Positions 27,655 to 35,851 of a stretch of DNA of 64,000 nt are shown piece by piece. Within the stretch, counting starts at the first letter, position 1; the number at the start of each line of letters is the position of its first letter. The notes beneath the pieces are model-generated. The model had not been told where the DNA came from and did not search any database. It was given only the letters and a program-made list of their open reading frames with translations. The stretch is from Streptomyces camelliae (GTDB lineage Bacteria; Actinomycetota; Actinomycetes; Streptomycetales; Streptomycetaceae): positions 6,324,001 to 6,388,000 of the forward strand of contig NZ_CP115300.1 of the NCBI RefSeq assembly GCF_027625935.1. Direction: 5' to 3'. A program made the translations under genes and the position numbers.

Positions 27655-28308
27655 ATGGAGGTACGGCGCGCCGCTGAGCGCTATCGCGGAGGGGAGCCGG
27701 AGGCCGGGATCGACACCTGGCACGCCTTCTCCTTCGGTCCGCACTACGACCCCGGGAACCTGCGCTTCGGCGCGGTGATCGCCTGCAACGAGGAGCATCT
27801 CGCCCCCGGCGCCGGCTTCGACGAACACCCGCACAGCCACACCGAGATCGTCACCTGGGTGATCGAGGGCGAACTGACCCACCGCGACTCCACGGGCCAC
27901 GAGACGACGGTCCGTCCGGGCGACGTCCAGCACCTCAGCGCTGCGGCGGGCGTCCGCCACGTGGAACGCAACGCCGGCGCCGTCCCCCTGACCTTCCTCC
28001 AGATGTGGCTGGCGCCGGTGGAGCCGGGCGGGGAGCCGTCGTACGCGATCGTCCCGGGCATCGCCGACGCCACGCCCTACGCCCTCCCGGCGGCCGGCGC
28101 GATGCTCCACGTCCGCCGCTTGGCGCCGGGCGAGCGCACGGCGGTCCCGGACGGGGCGTTCGTGTACGTCCACGTGGTGCGGGGCGAGGTCCGGCTGGCG
28201 GGGGAGGAGCTGGGGGCGGGGGATGCGGCGCGGATCACACAGGCGCAGGACGTGGAGGCGGTGGGGCTGTCGTCGGCGGAGCTGCTGATGTGGGAGATGA
28301 CCGCCTAG
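27655..28308 (+). CDS. Pirin-family bicupin
   Basis: A 217-residue bicupin related to pirin and quercetin 2,3-dioxygenase YhaK. The metal site in the first cupin is complete: H58 and H60 in HPHSH, then H102 and E104 in RHVERN, matching the Fe ligands of pirin. The second cupin is degenerate, as usual. A GTG codon directly precedes the ATG and could be the start. It is divergent from fasR across about 105 bp and not obviously part of lipid metabolism. Its role in streptomycetes is not established. Confidence 0.85.
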   Translation: MEVRRAAERYRGGEPEAGIDTWHAFSFGPHYDPGNLRFGAVIACNEEHLAPGAGFDEHPHSHTEIVTWVIEGELTHRDSTGHETTVRPGDVQHLSAAAGVRHVERNAGAVPLTFLQMWLAPVEPGGEPSYAIVPGIADATPYALPAAGAMLHVRRLAPGERTAVPDGAFVYVHVVRGEVRLAGEELGAGDAARITQAQDVEAVGLSSAELLMWEMTA

Positions 28309-28340
28309 CCGGGCGCAGCCGGCTGCCGCTGCAGCCGACC

Positions 28341-29162
28341 TCAGCCCCGTACCTCCGCCAGCACCGCATCCGTGAACACCGGCCACGCCTCGACCGCCCA
28401 AGGCCCGAACGCCCTGTCGGTCAGCGCGGCGCACGCCATCCCCGCGTCGGGGTCGATCCACAGGAACGTACCCGACTGCCCGAAGTGTCCGAAGGTGCGC
28501 GGGGAGGACGAACTCCCGGTCCAGTGGGGCGACTTGGAGTCGCGGATCTCGAAGCCCAGACCCCAGTCGTTCGGGTTCTGGTGGCCGTACCCGGGCAGGA
28601 CACCCTTCGTCCCGGGGTGCTGCACGGTCATCGCCGCCGCCACCGTCCGCGGATCCAGCAGCCGGGGCGCCTGCACCTCCGCCGCGAAGCGGAGCAGGTC
28701 CGTGACGGTGGACACGCCGTCCTTCGCCGGTGAGCCCTCCAGAGACGTGTCCGTCATGCCCAGCGGCTCCAGCACCGCCTGGCGCAGATACTCGGCGAAG
28801 GGGATGTCCGTCGCCTTGGCGATGTGATCGCCGAGCTGCTCGAAGCCGGCGTTGGAGTACAGCCGCCGCTCCCCGGCCGGGGCCGTCACCCGGTGCTCGT
28901 CGAAGGCCAGCCCGGAGGTGTGGGCGAGGAGATGGCGGACGGTCGAACCGGGCGGCCCGGCCGGCTCGTCCAGCTCGATCGCGCCCTCCTCGTACGCCAC
29001 GAGCGCCGCGTACGCCGCCAGCGGCTTGGTGACCGAGGCGAGCGGAAAGCGGTGCCCGACGGGGCCGTACGTCCCGAGGACGGTCCCGTCGGCACGTACG
29101 ACACCCGCCGCCGCGGTGGGGACGGGCCAGTTCTCGATCGACGCGAGGCTCTTCAACGACAT
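28341..29162 (-). CDS. Serine hydrolase, beta-lactamase/DD-peptidase-like
   Basis: A 273-residue member of the class C beta-lactamase superfamily. The motifs are SxxK at S43-V-T-K46, YSN in LYSNAGFEQLG, and HFGQSG as the KTG equivalent. It has no signal peptide and is shorter than secreted class C enzymes, so a cytoplasmic esterase or amidase is likelier. The GNAT gene is upstream on the same strand, 19 bp away, so the two are probably cotranscribed. The substrate is unknown. Confidence 0.85.
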   Translation of the reverse strand: MSLKSLASIENWPVPTAAAGVVRADGTVLGTYGPVGHRFPLASVTKPLAAYAALVAYEEGAIELDEPAGPPGSTVRHLLAHTSGLAFDEHRVTAPAGERRLYSNAGFEQLGDHIAKATDIPFAEYLRQAVLEPLGMTDTSLEGSPAKDGVSTVTDLLRFAAEVQAPRLLDPRTVAAAMTVQHPGTKGVLPGYGHQNPNDWGLGFEIRDSKSPHWTGSSSSPRTFGHFGQSGTFLWIDPDAGMACAALTDRAFGPWAVEAWPVFTDAVLAEVRG

Positions 29163-29181
29163 GCAGCCGAGCCTATGCGGC

Positions 29182-29658
29182 TCACAGCAGCAGCCGCATC
29201 GACGGGTCGGGGTCACGCGTGAAGCCGAGGGAGGCGTAGAGCGGTTCGGCGTCGGTGGAGGCGGTGAGGAGCACGTACCCTGCGCCCCGCGCGCGGAACC
29301 AGGCCAGCAGTTCCTCCATGCACGCGCGCGCATAGCCGCGCCGGCGGGCGTCCGGGTCGGTGGCCACACTGAAGACGTACCCGACCCGCCCGTGCGGATT
29401 GCCGGCCTTCCCGATGCGGTACTCCAGCGTCCCGGCCACCAGCGCGGCCAGCGCCCCCGGCCGGTCCGGATGGTCCACGACGAAGGCCGCGAAGTCCCCG
29501 TCGGCCTCGGCGAGCCGCTCCCGCAGCGTCGGCAGGGACTCCGCGTGCCAGTCCGTCGGCGCGGAACTCCCGCCGCTCCGCAGGGAGTCGATCATGACCT
29601 GGCGCAGCCGCAGCACTTCGTCGGCGTCCTCGGGCAGGGCCCGGCGTACAAGACTCAT
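29182..29658 (-). CDS. GNAT-family N-acetyltransferase
   Basis: A 158-residue acetyl-CoA-dependent acetyltransferase. The acetyl-CoA loop is ATDPDARRRGYARACMEEL (motif A, RRxGYA) and the C-terminal beta-strand block is LLTASTDAEPLYASLGF. The ATG at 29658 gives the usual GNAT N-terminus (MSLVRRALPEDADEVLRLR). It is divergent from a MerR regulator and 19 bp ahead of a serine hydrolase. The acceptor substrate cannot be inferred. Confidence 0.87.
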   Translation of the reverse strand: MSLVRRALPEDADEVLRLRQVMIDSLRSGGSSAPTDWHAESLPTLRERLAEADGDFAAFVVDHPDRPGALAALVAGTLEYRIGKAGNPHGRVGYVFSVATDPDARRRGYARACMEELLAWFRARGAGYVLLTASTDAEPLYASLGFTRDPDPSMRLLL

Positions 29659-29718
29659 GCGTCGCACGCTAACCACTCGCCCCGGCGTACGTCCCGCGCA
29701 TTCTTTACCGGGCCCCGC

Positions 29719-29749
29719 TTGCTTGGAGTGCACTCGAAGGCCATAGCGT
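29719..29749 (+). promoter_or_regulatory. MerR-type promoter and operator
   Basis: -35 TTGCTT (29719-29724) and -10 TAGCGT (29744-29749) are separated by 19 bp, the overlong spacer typical of MerR-controlled promoters. An 18-bp palindrome, CTTGGAGTG/CACTCGAAG with one mismatch (29722-29739), fills the spacer. The -10 ends six bases before the ATG, so the mRNA is leaderless and autoregulated. Confidence 0.7.
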
Positions 29750-29755
29750 GGGTGC

Positions 29756-30211
29756 ATGACGGTGATGCAGACCACGCCAGCGGACACCGAGAGCATGACC
29801 CCCGCCGACATCTGCTCCGCCCCGCCCAGACGCCATCCGCGCCCCGACGGCCAGGACCGCTACACGATCAGCGAGGTCGTCGCGTTCACCGGCCTGACCG
29901 CGCACACCCTGCGCTGGTACGAGCGGATCGGCCTGATGCCGCACGTCGACCGCTCCCACACCGGCCAGCGCCGCTACAGCAACCGCGACCTGGACTGGCT
30001 GGACTTCGTGACCAAGCTGCGGCTGACGGGCATGCCGGTGGCGGACATGGTGCGGTACGCGGAACTGGTCCGGGAGGGCGAGAGCACGTACGCCGAGCGC
30101 CAGGAACTCCTGGAGTCGACGCGCCGGGACGTGCTGGCCCGGATCGCGGAACTGCACGACACCCTGTCCGTCCTGGACAGGAAGATCAGCTTCTACGCGC
30201 GCGAGCAGTGA
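29756..30211 (+). CDS. MerR-family transcriptional regulator (AdhR/NmlR-like)
   Basis: A 151-residue regulator. The HTH_MerR domain begins near residue 38 with YTISEVVAFTGLTAHTLRWYERIGL, followed by the wing RYSNRDLDWLDFVTKLRLTGMPVADM. A long coiled-coil dimerisation helix follows (ELVREGESTYAERQELLE). The C-terminal part lacks the cysteine cluster of metal sensors, so it resembles the aldehyde or stress-responsive group. The operator in its own promoter is of the CTTGGAGT-ACTCCAAG type used by that group. It starts with a 37-residue leader before the HTH. Its target beyond itself is not evident here. Confidence 0.88.
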   Translation: MTVMQTTPADTESMTPADICSAPPRRHPRPDGQDRYTISEVVAFTGLTAHTLRWYERIGLMPHVDRSHTGQRRYSNRDLDWLDFVTKLRLTGMPVADMVRYAELVREGESTYAERQELLESTRRDVLARIAELHDTLSVLDRKISFYAREQ

Positions 30212-30217
30212 TCCCCG

Positions 30218-31078
30218 TCACAACTCCGCCAGCAGTTCGGCCTTCTTGGAGGAGAACTCCTCGTCGGTGACCAGGCCGGCCTGATGCAGCTCCCCGAGAT
30301 GCCGGATCCGCTCGGCGATGTCCGCCGGATCCCGCCGGGCCGGGGCGGCCGGTACCGCGGGTACCGGCCCTCGTGTGCGTACGGCGGCCAGGACCGCGGC
30401 GGCGAACGGCAGCGACTCGTGCACCGGGCCGTACCCCAGCCCGAAGATCACGGCCGCCGGGTCCTGGTCGGGCTGCACGGCCGTGGCCGTCGTACCGGCC
30501 GAGCGGTTGATCAGCCGCAGGTGCCCGTCGAAGACCTCCGGCGAGCGCCACTCCACCCCGCTGAGGCCGGCCACCGGAAAGCTCTGGTCGCCCGCCTTCC
30601 ACTTCGCCGAGGACGCGCCCGTCCACGACCAGCGGAACTGCACGGACGTCCCGTCGAAGGACGCCTTCCCGTCGTAGGCCTTGAAGTGCAGCGGCGCCTC
30701 GGGCGCGGCCACCAGATGGCGGTCGGCCGGTCCCGAGCCGGCCTCGGTCAGCAGGCCCTTCAGCTCCTGCGCGTAGTACTCGGCGAGCGTCTCGCGCTCG
30801 GCCGGCAGCACCAGCCGGTACGGATCGGAGCCCTCCTTCAGCTGCCCGTCGGCCGCCTCCATCAGCGGATCGGCACCGGCGCGCGGCCGCAGCCGCAGGA
30901 CGACGGTGCCGCGTCTGCCCGGGGTGAGGCTCACGTCCTCGACCGCGGACAGCGGGATGCGCCGTTCGCCGAGCGCCTGGAACAGCTTCGGTGTCCGAAT
31001 CCCCCGTTCGTAACGGATGAGCACGGAGTCGGACTCGAACTCCCAGACGGCATGAAAACCCGCCAGTACGTCACCCAT
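30218..31078 (-). CDS. DUF4429 protein with C-terminal SHOCT domain
   Basis: A 286-residue protein of unknown function. Two related halves with PH-like beta-strand patterns (VWEFESDSVLIRYERG and AYDGKASFDGTSVQFRW) make the duplicated DUF4429 domain. The C-terminus is a SHOCT segment, ERIRHLGELHQAGLVTDEEFSSKKAELLAEL. An in-frame ATG three codons upstream (31087) is equally possible; neither has a clear ribosome site. It is convergent with the MerR gene, six bases apart. SHOCT modules often serve in oligomerisation or membrane-linked assemblies. Confidence 0.8.
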   Translation of the reverse strand: MGDVLAGFHAVWEFESDSVLIRYERGIRTPKLFQALGERRIPLSAVEDVSLTPGRRGTVVLRLRPRAGADPLMEAADGQLKEGSDPYRLVLPAERETLAEYYAQELKGLLTEAGSGPADRHLVAAPEAPLHFKAYDGKASFDGTSVQFRWSWTGASSAKWKAGDQSFPVAGLSGVEWRSPEVFDGHLRLINRSAGTTATAVQPDQDPAAVIFGLGYGPVHESLPFAAAVLAAVRTRGPVPAVPAAPARRDPADIAERIRHLGELHQAGLVTDEEFSSKKAELLAEL

Positions 31079-31144
31079 GCGGCTCATCGTATGCGGCACG
31101 TGCTCCTCCGTCGCCACCCGCGCAGACCGCACTTCCTGCTGTTT

Positions 31145-32362
31145 CTACGCGCGTCCGGCCGGGGTAGTGCCGGACGCGCCGGACTGGCACAGGTCGTTCT
31201 CGCGTGCGCACGTCACCGCGTCGTAGGCGCCGACCCCGACGTCGGCGAGGTTGCGCAGGCTGTCCGTGCCCGGCTGGAAGTAGCCGGCGTGGCCGTGCGC
31301 GTCCCGGGCGGACAGCACGCGCGCGCCGAACGCCGAGGACACCGGGTCGGCGCCGTGCCCGAGCCCGCCCAGCTCCAGGTACGGCACGTCCTGGATCCAG
31401 TCGGTGGCGTCCCGCATCGCCCACACCTGGGCGCCGGTGCGCAGGTGGGAGGCCGCGGACACCCGCATGCCGGGGCTCGCGGCCACCGCTATGTCGGACA
31501 CCCGGCGGGGCATGTCGTGCGCGGCGACGCCGCAGACCACCGAGCCGTAGCTGTGGCAGATCATCGCCACCGGGGCCGTGCCGGGCAGGGCGTCCAGCAG
31601 GGCGTTCAGGCGCAGGGCGCCCTCCGCGGCGCGCAGGCCGGTGGCCGCGTCCACGCCGAGCCCGTCGGGCGAGGTGTAGTCGGCCCAGGCGATCACGGCC
31701 GTACGGGTCGCGGGGCTCGCCGTGCGCTCCGCCGCGTACAGCGCCTGGGCCATGCCGACCGGGGCGGTGTACTGGCGGTTGGTCTTCTGGAAGGTGAGCA
31801 GGTCGGTGTCGACGCCGGGGACGACCACCGAGATCCGCTGGGCCTGGTCCAGGTTCCCGAACACCTCGGCGATCCGGCCCGAGCCCTCGGGGTCGAAGGC
31901 GAGGATCTGCCGGCCGGGGGTCAGCAGGGACTCGTAGCGGTGCATACGACGGCCCGCGTCCTGGTGCCCGGCCGCGCTGAGCCGGGTGTCGTGCATGCGC
32001 TTCTGCTCGACCTCGCGGGCCTGCTCCATGGCGACGCGGTTCGCCTGGTAGCGCAAGGTCACGGGGGCGCCGTTCATGTTGCCCACCGCGAGCGGGTAGC
32101 GGTGGGCGAGGCGGGCCTGGTCCTCGGCGGTGAGCGACGCGAAGAACGGGGTCAGCCGCGCCGGGCCGGACTCGGGGTCCGGCAGCCGGTGGCCGTGGAG
32201 GTAGCCGTGCTCCCACTTGGTGAGCGAGGCCTGAAGCGCCGTCGCCTCCCGGTGGCTGCGCAGGGCGGTCCAGCCGGTGGTCGCGAGCATCACGAACACC
32301 ACGGCCAGCGCCAGCAGTGCGCGCCAGACGTTCAGTTGCGGGGAGGTTTCGAAGGAAGTCAC
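31145..32362 (-). CDS. Alpha/beta-hydrolase of the DUF1023 family, membrane-anchored
   Basis: A 405-residue protein with one N-terminal membrane segment (about 14-33: RALLALAVVFVMLATTGW). The hydrolase domain covers about 150-400, with the nucleophile elbow CHSYGSVV and a following VAASPGM block. The family occurs widely in actinobacteria as secreted or anchored esterase-like proteins with largely unknown substrates. It is on the same strand as the TetR gene, 83 bp downstream of it. The C-terminal CARENDLCQSG may form a disulfide. Confidence 0.82.
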   Translation of the reverse strand: MTSFETSPQLNVWRALLALAVVFVMLATTGWTALRSHREATALQASLTKWEHGYLHGHRLPDPESGPARLTPFFASLTAEDQARLAHRYPLAVGNMNGAPVTLRYQANRVAMEQAREVEQKRMHDTRLSAAGHQDAGRRMHRYESLLTPGRQILAFDPEGSGRIAEVFGNLDQAQRISVVVPGVDTDLLTFQKTNRQYTAPVGMAQALYAAERTASPATRTAVIAWADYTSPDGLGVDAATGLRAAEGALRLNALLDALPGTAPVAMICHSYGSVVCGVAAHDMPRRVSDIAVAASPGMRVSAASHLRTGAQVWAMRDATDWIQDVPYLELGGLGHGADPVSSAFGARVLSARDAHGHAGYFQPGTDSLRNLADVGVGAYDAVTCARENDLCQSGASGTTPAGRA

Positions 32363-32445
32363 TGGGAGGACACACTAGGAGAACGAGCGGGTCTCGCGGT
32401 AACCGAGTGACAGGTATCACGTTTCGCCGAAGATCGAACGCACCG

Positions 32446-33081
32446 TCAACGATCTCTGCCGGTACGCCAGTTCCCGGTGAGCGCCGGACCCACCTCATCG
32501 AGGTAGGACGCGGTGAGTTGACGGATCGACTCCAGGCTGAAGTCCTCACCCGTGCACCACTGCCGCTCCGTGACCCTTATCACGCCGCCGAACACGGCCA
32601 CCGCGAGCCGCGGTCGCGGGTCGGCGTCCACGTCGACGCCCTCGCGGTCGGCCAGCAACCGCGCGATCGTCTCCTCCGTCGTGGCCGAGCGGCGCAGGTG
32701 GGCGGCGAGCAGCGCCGGTGTCGACTCGATCGTCCGGTACATCCGCAGGTACAGCTCCACGGGCACCGCCGACTCGACGGTCTCCCGGATCGCGTCCCAA
32801 CCCTCCAGCACCGCCTGGCGCAGCGCCTCCATCGGTGCCTCGTGCGCGGGGCGCGCCCGTACGCAGGCCAGGAAGTGCCGTTCGCTCATGTCCTGGACCG
32901 TGAAGGCCGCGTCCTCCTTGCCGGCGAAGTAGCGGAAGAAGGTGCGCTGCGAGACCCCGACGGCCTCGGCGATCTCGTCGACGGTCGTCCGCTCGTACCC
33001 CTGGGTCGTGAACAGTTCGAGAGCGGCTCGAAGGAGCGCGTCGCGGGTGCGTTGTTTCTTGCGTTCGCGCAGTGTTTCCAC
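32446..33081 (-). CDS. TetR-family transcriptional regulator
   Basis: A 211-residue regulator. The HTH is at about residues 10-55 (TRDALLRAALELFTTQGYERTTVDEIAEAVGVSQRTFFRYF), split here for length: the recognition helix is VSQRTFFRYF. The C-terminal domain is a helical ligand-binding fold. The GTG start at 33081 lies only four bases from a perfect palindrome and about seven bases after a -10 box, so the message is leaderless. It is divergent from an MFS drug exporter and almost certainly represses it and itself. Confidence 0.9.
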   Translation of the reverse strand: METLRERKKQRTRDALLRAALELFTTQGYERTTVDEIAEAVGVSQRTFFRYFAGKEDAAFTVQDMSERHFLACVRARPAHEAPMEALRQAVLEGWDAIRETVESAVPVELYLRMYRTIESTPALLAAHLRRSATTEETIARLLADREGVDVDADPRPRLAVAVFGGVIRVTERQWCTGEDFSLESIRQLTASYLDEVGPALTGNWRTGRDR

Positions 33082-33084
33082 AGG

Positions 33085-33099
33085 TGTCAGTTACTGACA
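33085..33099. promoter_or_regulatory. TetR operator and tetR -10 region
   Basis: Perfect inverted repeat TGTCAG-TTA-CTGACA. The tetR promoter reads TTGACA (33112-33117, minus strand), 18 bp, TAACTG (33088-33093), so its -10 box is inside the palindrome. Extra TGTCA half-sites lie at 33112-33116 and 33119-33123. Confidence 0.7.
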
Positions 33100-33110
33100 T
33101 GTGAAATCGA

Positions 33111-33140
33111 TTGTCAACTGTCAGTGGCTCTCACTAGCCT
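33111..33140 (+). promoter_or_regulatory. Promoter of the MFS gene, leaderless
   Basis: -35 TTGTCA (33111-33116), 18-bp spacer, -10 TAGCCT (33135-33140), seven bases before the ATG. Its -35 shares six bases with the -35 of the divergent tetR promoter, so the polymerases compete. Confidence 0.65.
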
Positions 33141-33147
33141 CGAACAC

Positions 33148-34767
33148 ATGACTAGTCAGACCACCATCGACGCCTCGGGGCCGGGGGACGGGGCTACGGC
33201 AGCCTCGCTGGAGGCGCCACCTGCCGCAGGACTGCGCGGCCATCCCTGGCTCACCCTCATCACCGTCGCCGTAGGGGTCATGATGGTGGCCCTCGACGGC
33301 ACCATCGTGGCCATCGCCAACCCGGCCATCGCCAAGGACCTGGGCGCGAGCTTCGCCGACGTCCAGTGGATCACCAACGCCTACTTCCTCGCCCTCGCGG
33401 TCTCCCTGATCACCGCGGGCAAGCTGGGCGACCGCTTCGGCCACCGCCAGACCTTCCTGATAGGCGTGACCGGCTTCGCCACCGCCTCGGGCGCCATCGG
33501 CCTGTCGAACAGCATCGCCGCGGTCGTCACCTTCCGCGTCTTCCAGGGCCTGTTCGGCGCGCTGCTGATGCCGGCCGCGCTCGGCCTGCTGCGGGCCACC
33601 TTCCCGGCCGAGAAGCTCAACATGGCGATCGGCATCTGGGGCATGGTGATCGGCGCCTCCACCGCGGGCGGCCCGATCCTCGGCGGCCTGCTGGTCCAGC
33701 ACGTCAGCTGGCAGTCGGTGTTCTTCATCAACGTGCCGGTCGGCCTCGTCGCGCTGGTCCTCGGCCTGCTGATCCTGCGCGACCACCGCGCCGAGAACGC
33801 CCCGCGCTCCTTCGACCTCCTCGGCATCGCGCTGCTGTCCGGCGCGATGTTCTGCCTGGTCTGGGCGCTCATCAAGGCCCCGACGTGGGGCTGGGGCGAC
33901 GGCAGGACGTGGACGTTCATCGCCGCCTCGGTGCTGGGCTTCGCACTCTTCTCCTTCTGGGAGACGAAGGTGAAGGAACCGCTGATCCCGCTGGCGCTGT
34001 TCCGCTCGGTCCCGCTGTCGGCGGGTGTGGTCCTGATGGTGCTGATGGCCATCGCCTTCATGGGCGGCCTGTTCTTCGTCACCTTCTACCTGCAGAACGT
34101 GCACGGCATGGCCCCGGTCGACGCGGGCCTGCACCTGCTGCCCCTGACCGGCATGATGATCGTCGGCTCCCCGCTGGCGGGCGCGGCGATCACCAAGCTC
34201 GGCCCGCGGATCCCGCTGGCCGGCGGCATGACGGCTACCGCGATCGCCATGTACGGCATGTCCACCCTCAAGGAGGGCACCGGCAGCGGTGTCATGTCGG
34301 TCTGGTTCGCCCTGCTCGGCCTCGGCCTCGCGCCGGTCATGGTCGGCGCCACGGAGGTCATCGTCGGCAACGCCCCGATGGAGCTCTCCGGTGTCGCCGG
34401 CGGTCTCCAGCAGGCCGCGATGCAGATCGGCGGCAGTCTCGGTACGGCGGTGCTGGGCGCCGTGATGGCGTCCAAGGTGGACAACTCGCTGGCGGGCAAC
34501 TGGAAGGCCGCGGGGCTGCCGCACCTGACGCCGGCGCAGGAGGGGCCGGCCTCGCAGGCGGTGCAGCAGGGGCTCTCCCCGGCGCCGAAGGGCACGCCGG
34601 GGCCGGTCGCCGCGAAGATCGCCGAGGTCGCGCATCACACGTTCATCTCCGGCATGAGCCTCGCCTCCCTGGTCGCGGCGGGCGTGGCGGCGGTCGCCGT
34701 CCTCGTCGCGCTGCTCACCAAGCGGGGCGCGAACGCCGAGAGCGGCGCGGGCGTGGGCCACATCTGA
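33148..34767 (+). CDS. MFS drug exporter, DHA2 family (EmrB/QacA type)
   Basis: A 539-residue transporter with about 14 hydrophobic segments. Signature blocks are MMVALDGTIVAIANPAI in the first segment, the motif-A loop GKLGDRFGHRQT, and the motif-C-like GWGMVIGASTAGGPILGG. The 14-segment DHA2 proteins export drugs and dyes by proton antiport. The ATG at 33148 fits the leaderless promoter; frames further upstream cover the tetR gene. Regulation by the divergent TetR is strongly supported by the shared operator region. The substrate is unknown. Confidence 0.9.
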   Translation: MTSQTTIDASGPGDGATAASLEAPPAAGLRGHPWLTLITVAVGVMMVALDGTIVAIANPAIAKDLGASFADVQWITNAYFLALAVSLITAGKLGDRFGHRQTFLIGVTGFATASGAIGLSNSIAAVVTFRVFQGLFGALLMPAALGLLRATFPAEKLNMAIGIWGMVIGASTAGGPILGGLLVQHVSWQSVFFINVPVGLVALVLGLLILRDHRAENAPRSFDLLGIALLSGAMFCLVWALIKAPTWGWGDGRTWTFIAASVLGFALFSFWETKVKEPLIPLALFRSVPLSAGVVLMVLMAIAFMGGLFFVTFYLQNVHGMAPVDAGLHLLPLTGMMIVGSPLAGAAITKLGPRIPLAGGMTATAIAMYGMSTLKEGTGSGVMSVWFALLGLGLAPVMVGATEVIVGNAPMELSGVAGGLQQAAMQIGGSLGTAVLGAVMASKVDNSLAGNWKAAGLPHLTPAQEGPASQAVQQGLSPAPKGTPGPVAAKIAEVAHHTFISGMSLASLVAAGVAAVAVLVALLTKRGANAESGAGVGHI

Positions 34768-34927
34768 GGCCGCTCCGGGCGGAGTTTCCCCTATCAGGGT
34801 GACTCCGCTAAAGATCGCTCGCCCCGGGCGCGCGCCGCAGGTCACAGTGGGTCACGTCTTCCGCAGGACATGGGAGGACGGTCGGCTTGTGGCGCGCGCT
34901 GCGGAGGGGGCTGCGCGCGCTCGGCCG

Positions 34928-35671
34928 TCAACTGCGCTGCTTCTCGTGCTCGTTGGTCAACCGAGCCACCTCGGCCCGCAGCAGGCGGACCTCCTCGGCC
35001 AGAGACGTGATCGCCTCCGTCTGCCGCCGCTCCTCCACCTCGTCCTTCTCGAACCGGGCGATGAACCACGCGGTGATGTTCGCGGTCACCACACCCAGCA
35101 GCGTGATCCCGGACAGCATCAGCCCGACGGCGATCAGCCGGCCCATGCCGGTCGTCGGGGCATGGTCGCCGTACCCGACGGTCGTCATCGTCGTGAAGGA
35201 CCACCACACCGCGTCACCCAGCGTCCGGATGTTCCCGTGCGGTGCGTCCCGCTCCACGGACAGCACGGCCAGCGAGCCGAACATGAGCAGCCCGATCAGC
35301 GACCCGCCGACGTACGTCGTGAGCCGGATCTGTGAGGCCATCCGCGCCCGCCGGCCCACCAGCAGCAGCGTCGACACCAGGCGCAGCAGCCGCAGTGGCT
35401 GGAGCAGCGGCAGCACCACCGCGCACAGGTCGATCCAGTGCGTCCGGACGAACCGCCGACGCCGTCTGGTGAGCGCCAGCCGTATCACGTAGTCCAGCGC
35501 GAACAGCGCCCACACCACCCACTCCGTGGCGGTGCAGAGCTCTGTGAGGAGCGGACTCGCGGGGTTGTCCACGATCGGCACGGCATAGGCGACGGCGAAC
35601 GCCACCGCCAGCGCCAGCAACGGCCGTTGGGTGTGCCGCTCCCAACGCGCCTGCGCCGACTGATGGTTCAT
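34928..35671 (-). CDS. Voltage-gated-type potassium channel
   Basis: A 247-residue ion channel subunit. Hydrophobic segments lie at about 17-33, 48-66, 78-92, 120-138 and 175-195, with an arginine-bearing segment RLLRLVSTLLLVGRRAR (94-110) like a compact S4. The selectivity filter is T163-T-V-G-Y-G-D169. A charged coiled-coil tail (EERRQTEAITSLAEEVRLLRAEVARL, about 210-240) should help tetramer assembly. It lies downstream of aceE on the same strand but behind a repeat element with hairpins, so it is probably transcribed separately. Confidence 0.9.
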   Translation of the reverse strand: MNHQSAQARWERHTQRPLLALAVAFAVAYAVPIVDNPASPLLTELCTATEWVVWALFALDYVIRLALTRRRRRFVRTHWIDLCAVVLPLLQPLRLLRLVSTLLLVGRRARMASQIRLTTYVGGSLIGLLMFGSLAVLSVERDAPHGNIRTLGDAVWWSFTTMTTVGYGDHAPTTGMGRLIAVGLMLSGITLLGVVTANITAWFIARFEKDEVEERRQTEAITSLAEEVRLLRAEVARLTNEHEKQRS

Positions 35672-35693
35672 GCCCGTAATAGTAAAGAAAAAG

Positions 35694-35851
35694 CAACGAG
35701 GGCGGCGCCCCGAAGGGGCGCGGGGAACTGCGCGACCAGCCCCCACGCGCCCCGCACTCGGCATCGAACCTGCAAGCCCGCCCCGGATGCCGTCGGTCAA
35801 AGCCGAGCGATGGGGGTGCCCCCGCTCGAGCGCAGCCGAGAGTGAGGGAGG
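35694..35851. repeat. Streptomyces intergenic repeat element, copy B, with hairpin
   Basis: Contains GCGCCCC-GAA-GGGGCGC (35705-35721), CGGGGAACTGCGCGACCAGCC, and the GATGGGGGTGCCCCC / CTCGAGCGCAGCCGAGAGTG part that is the reverse complement of copy A (15889-16030). It fills the gap between the aceE stop and the channel gene, where the hairpin can act as terminator for aceE. Confidence 0.75.
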
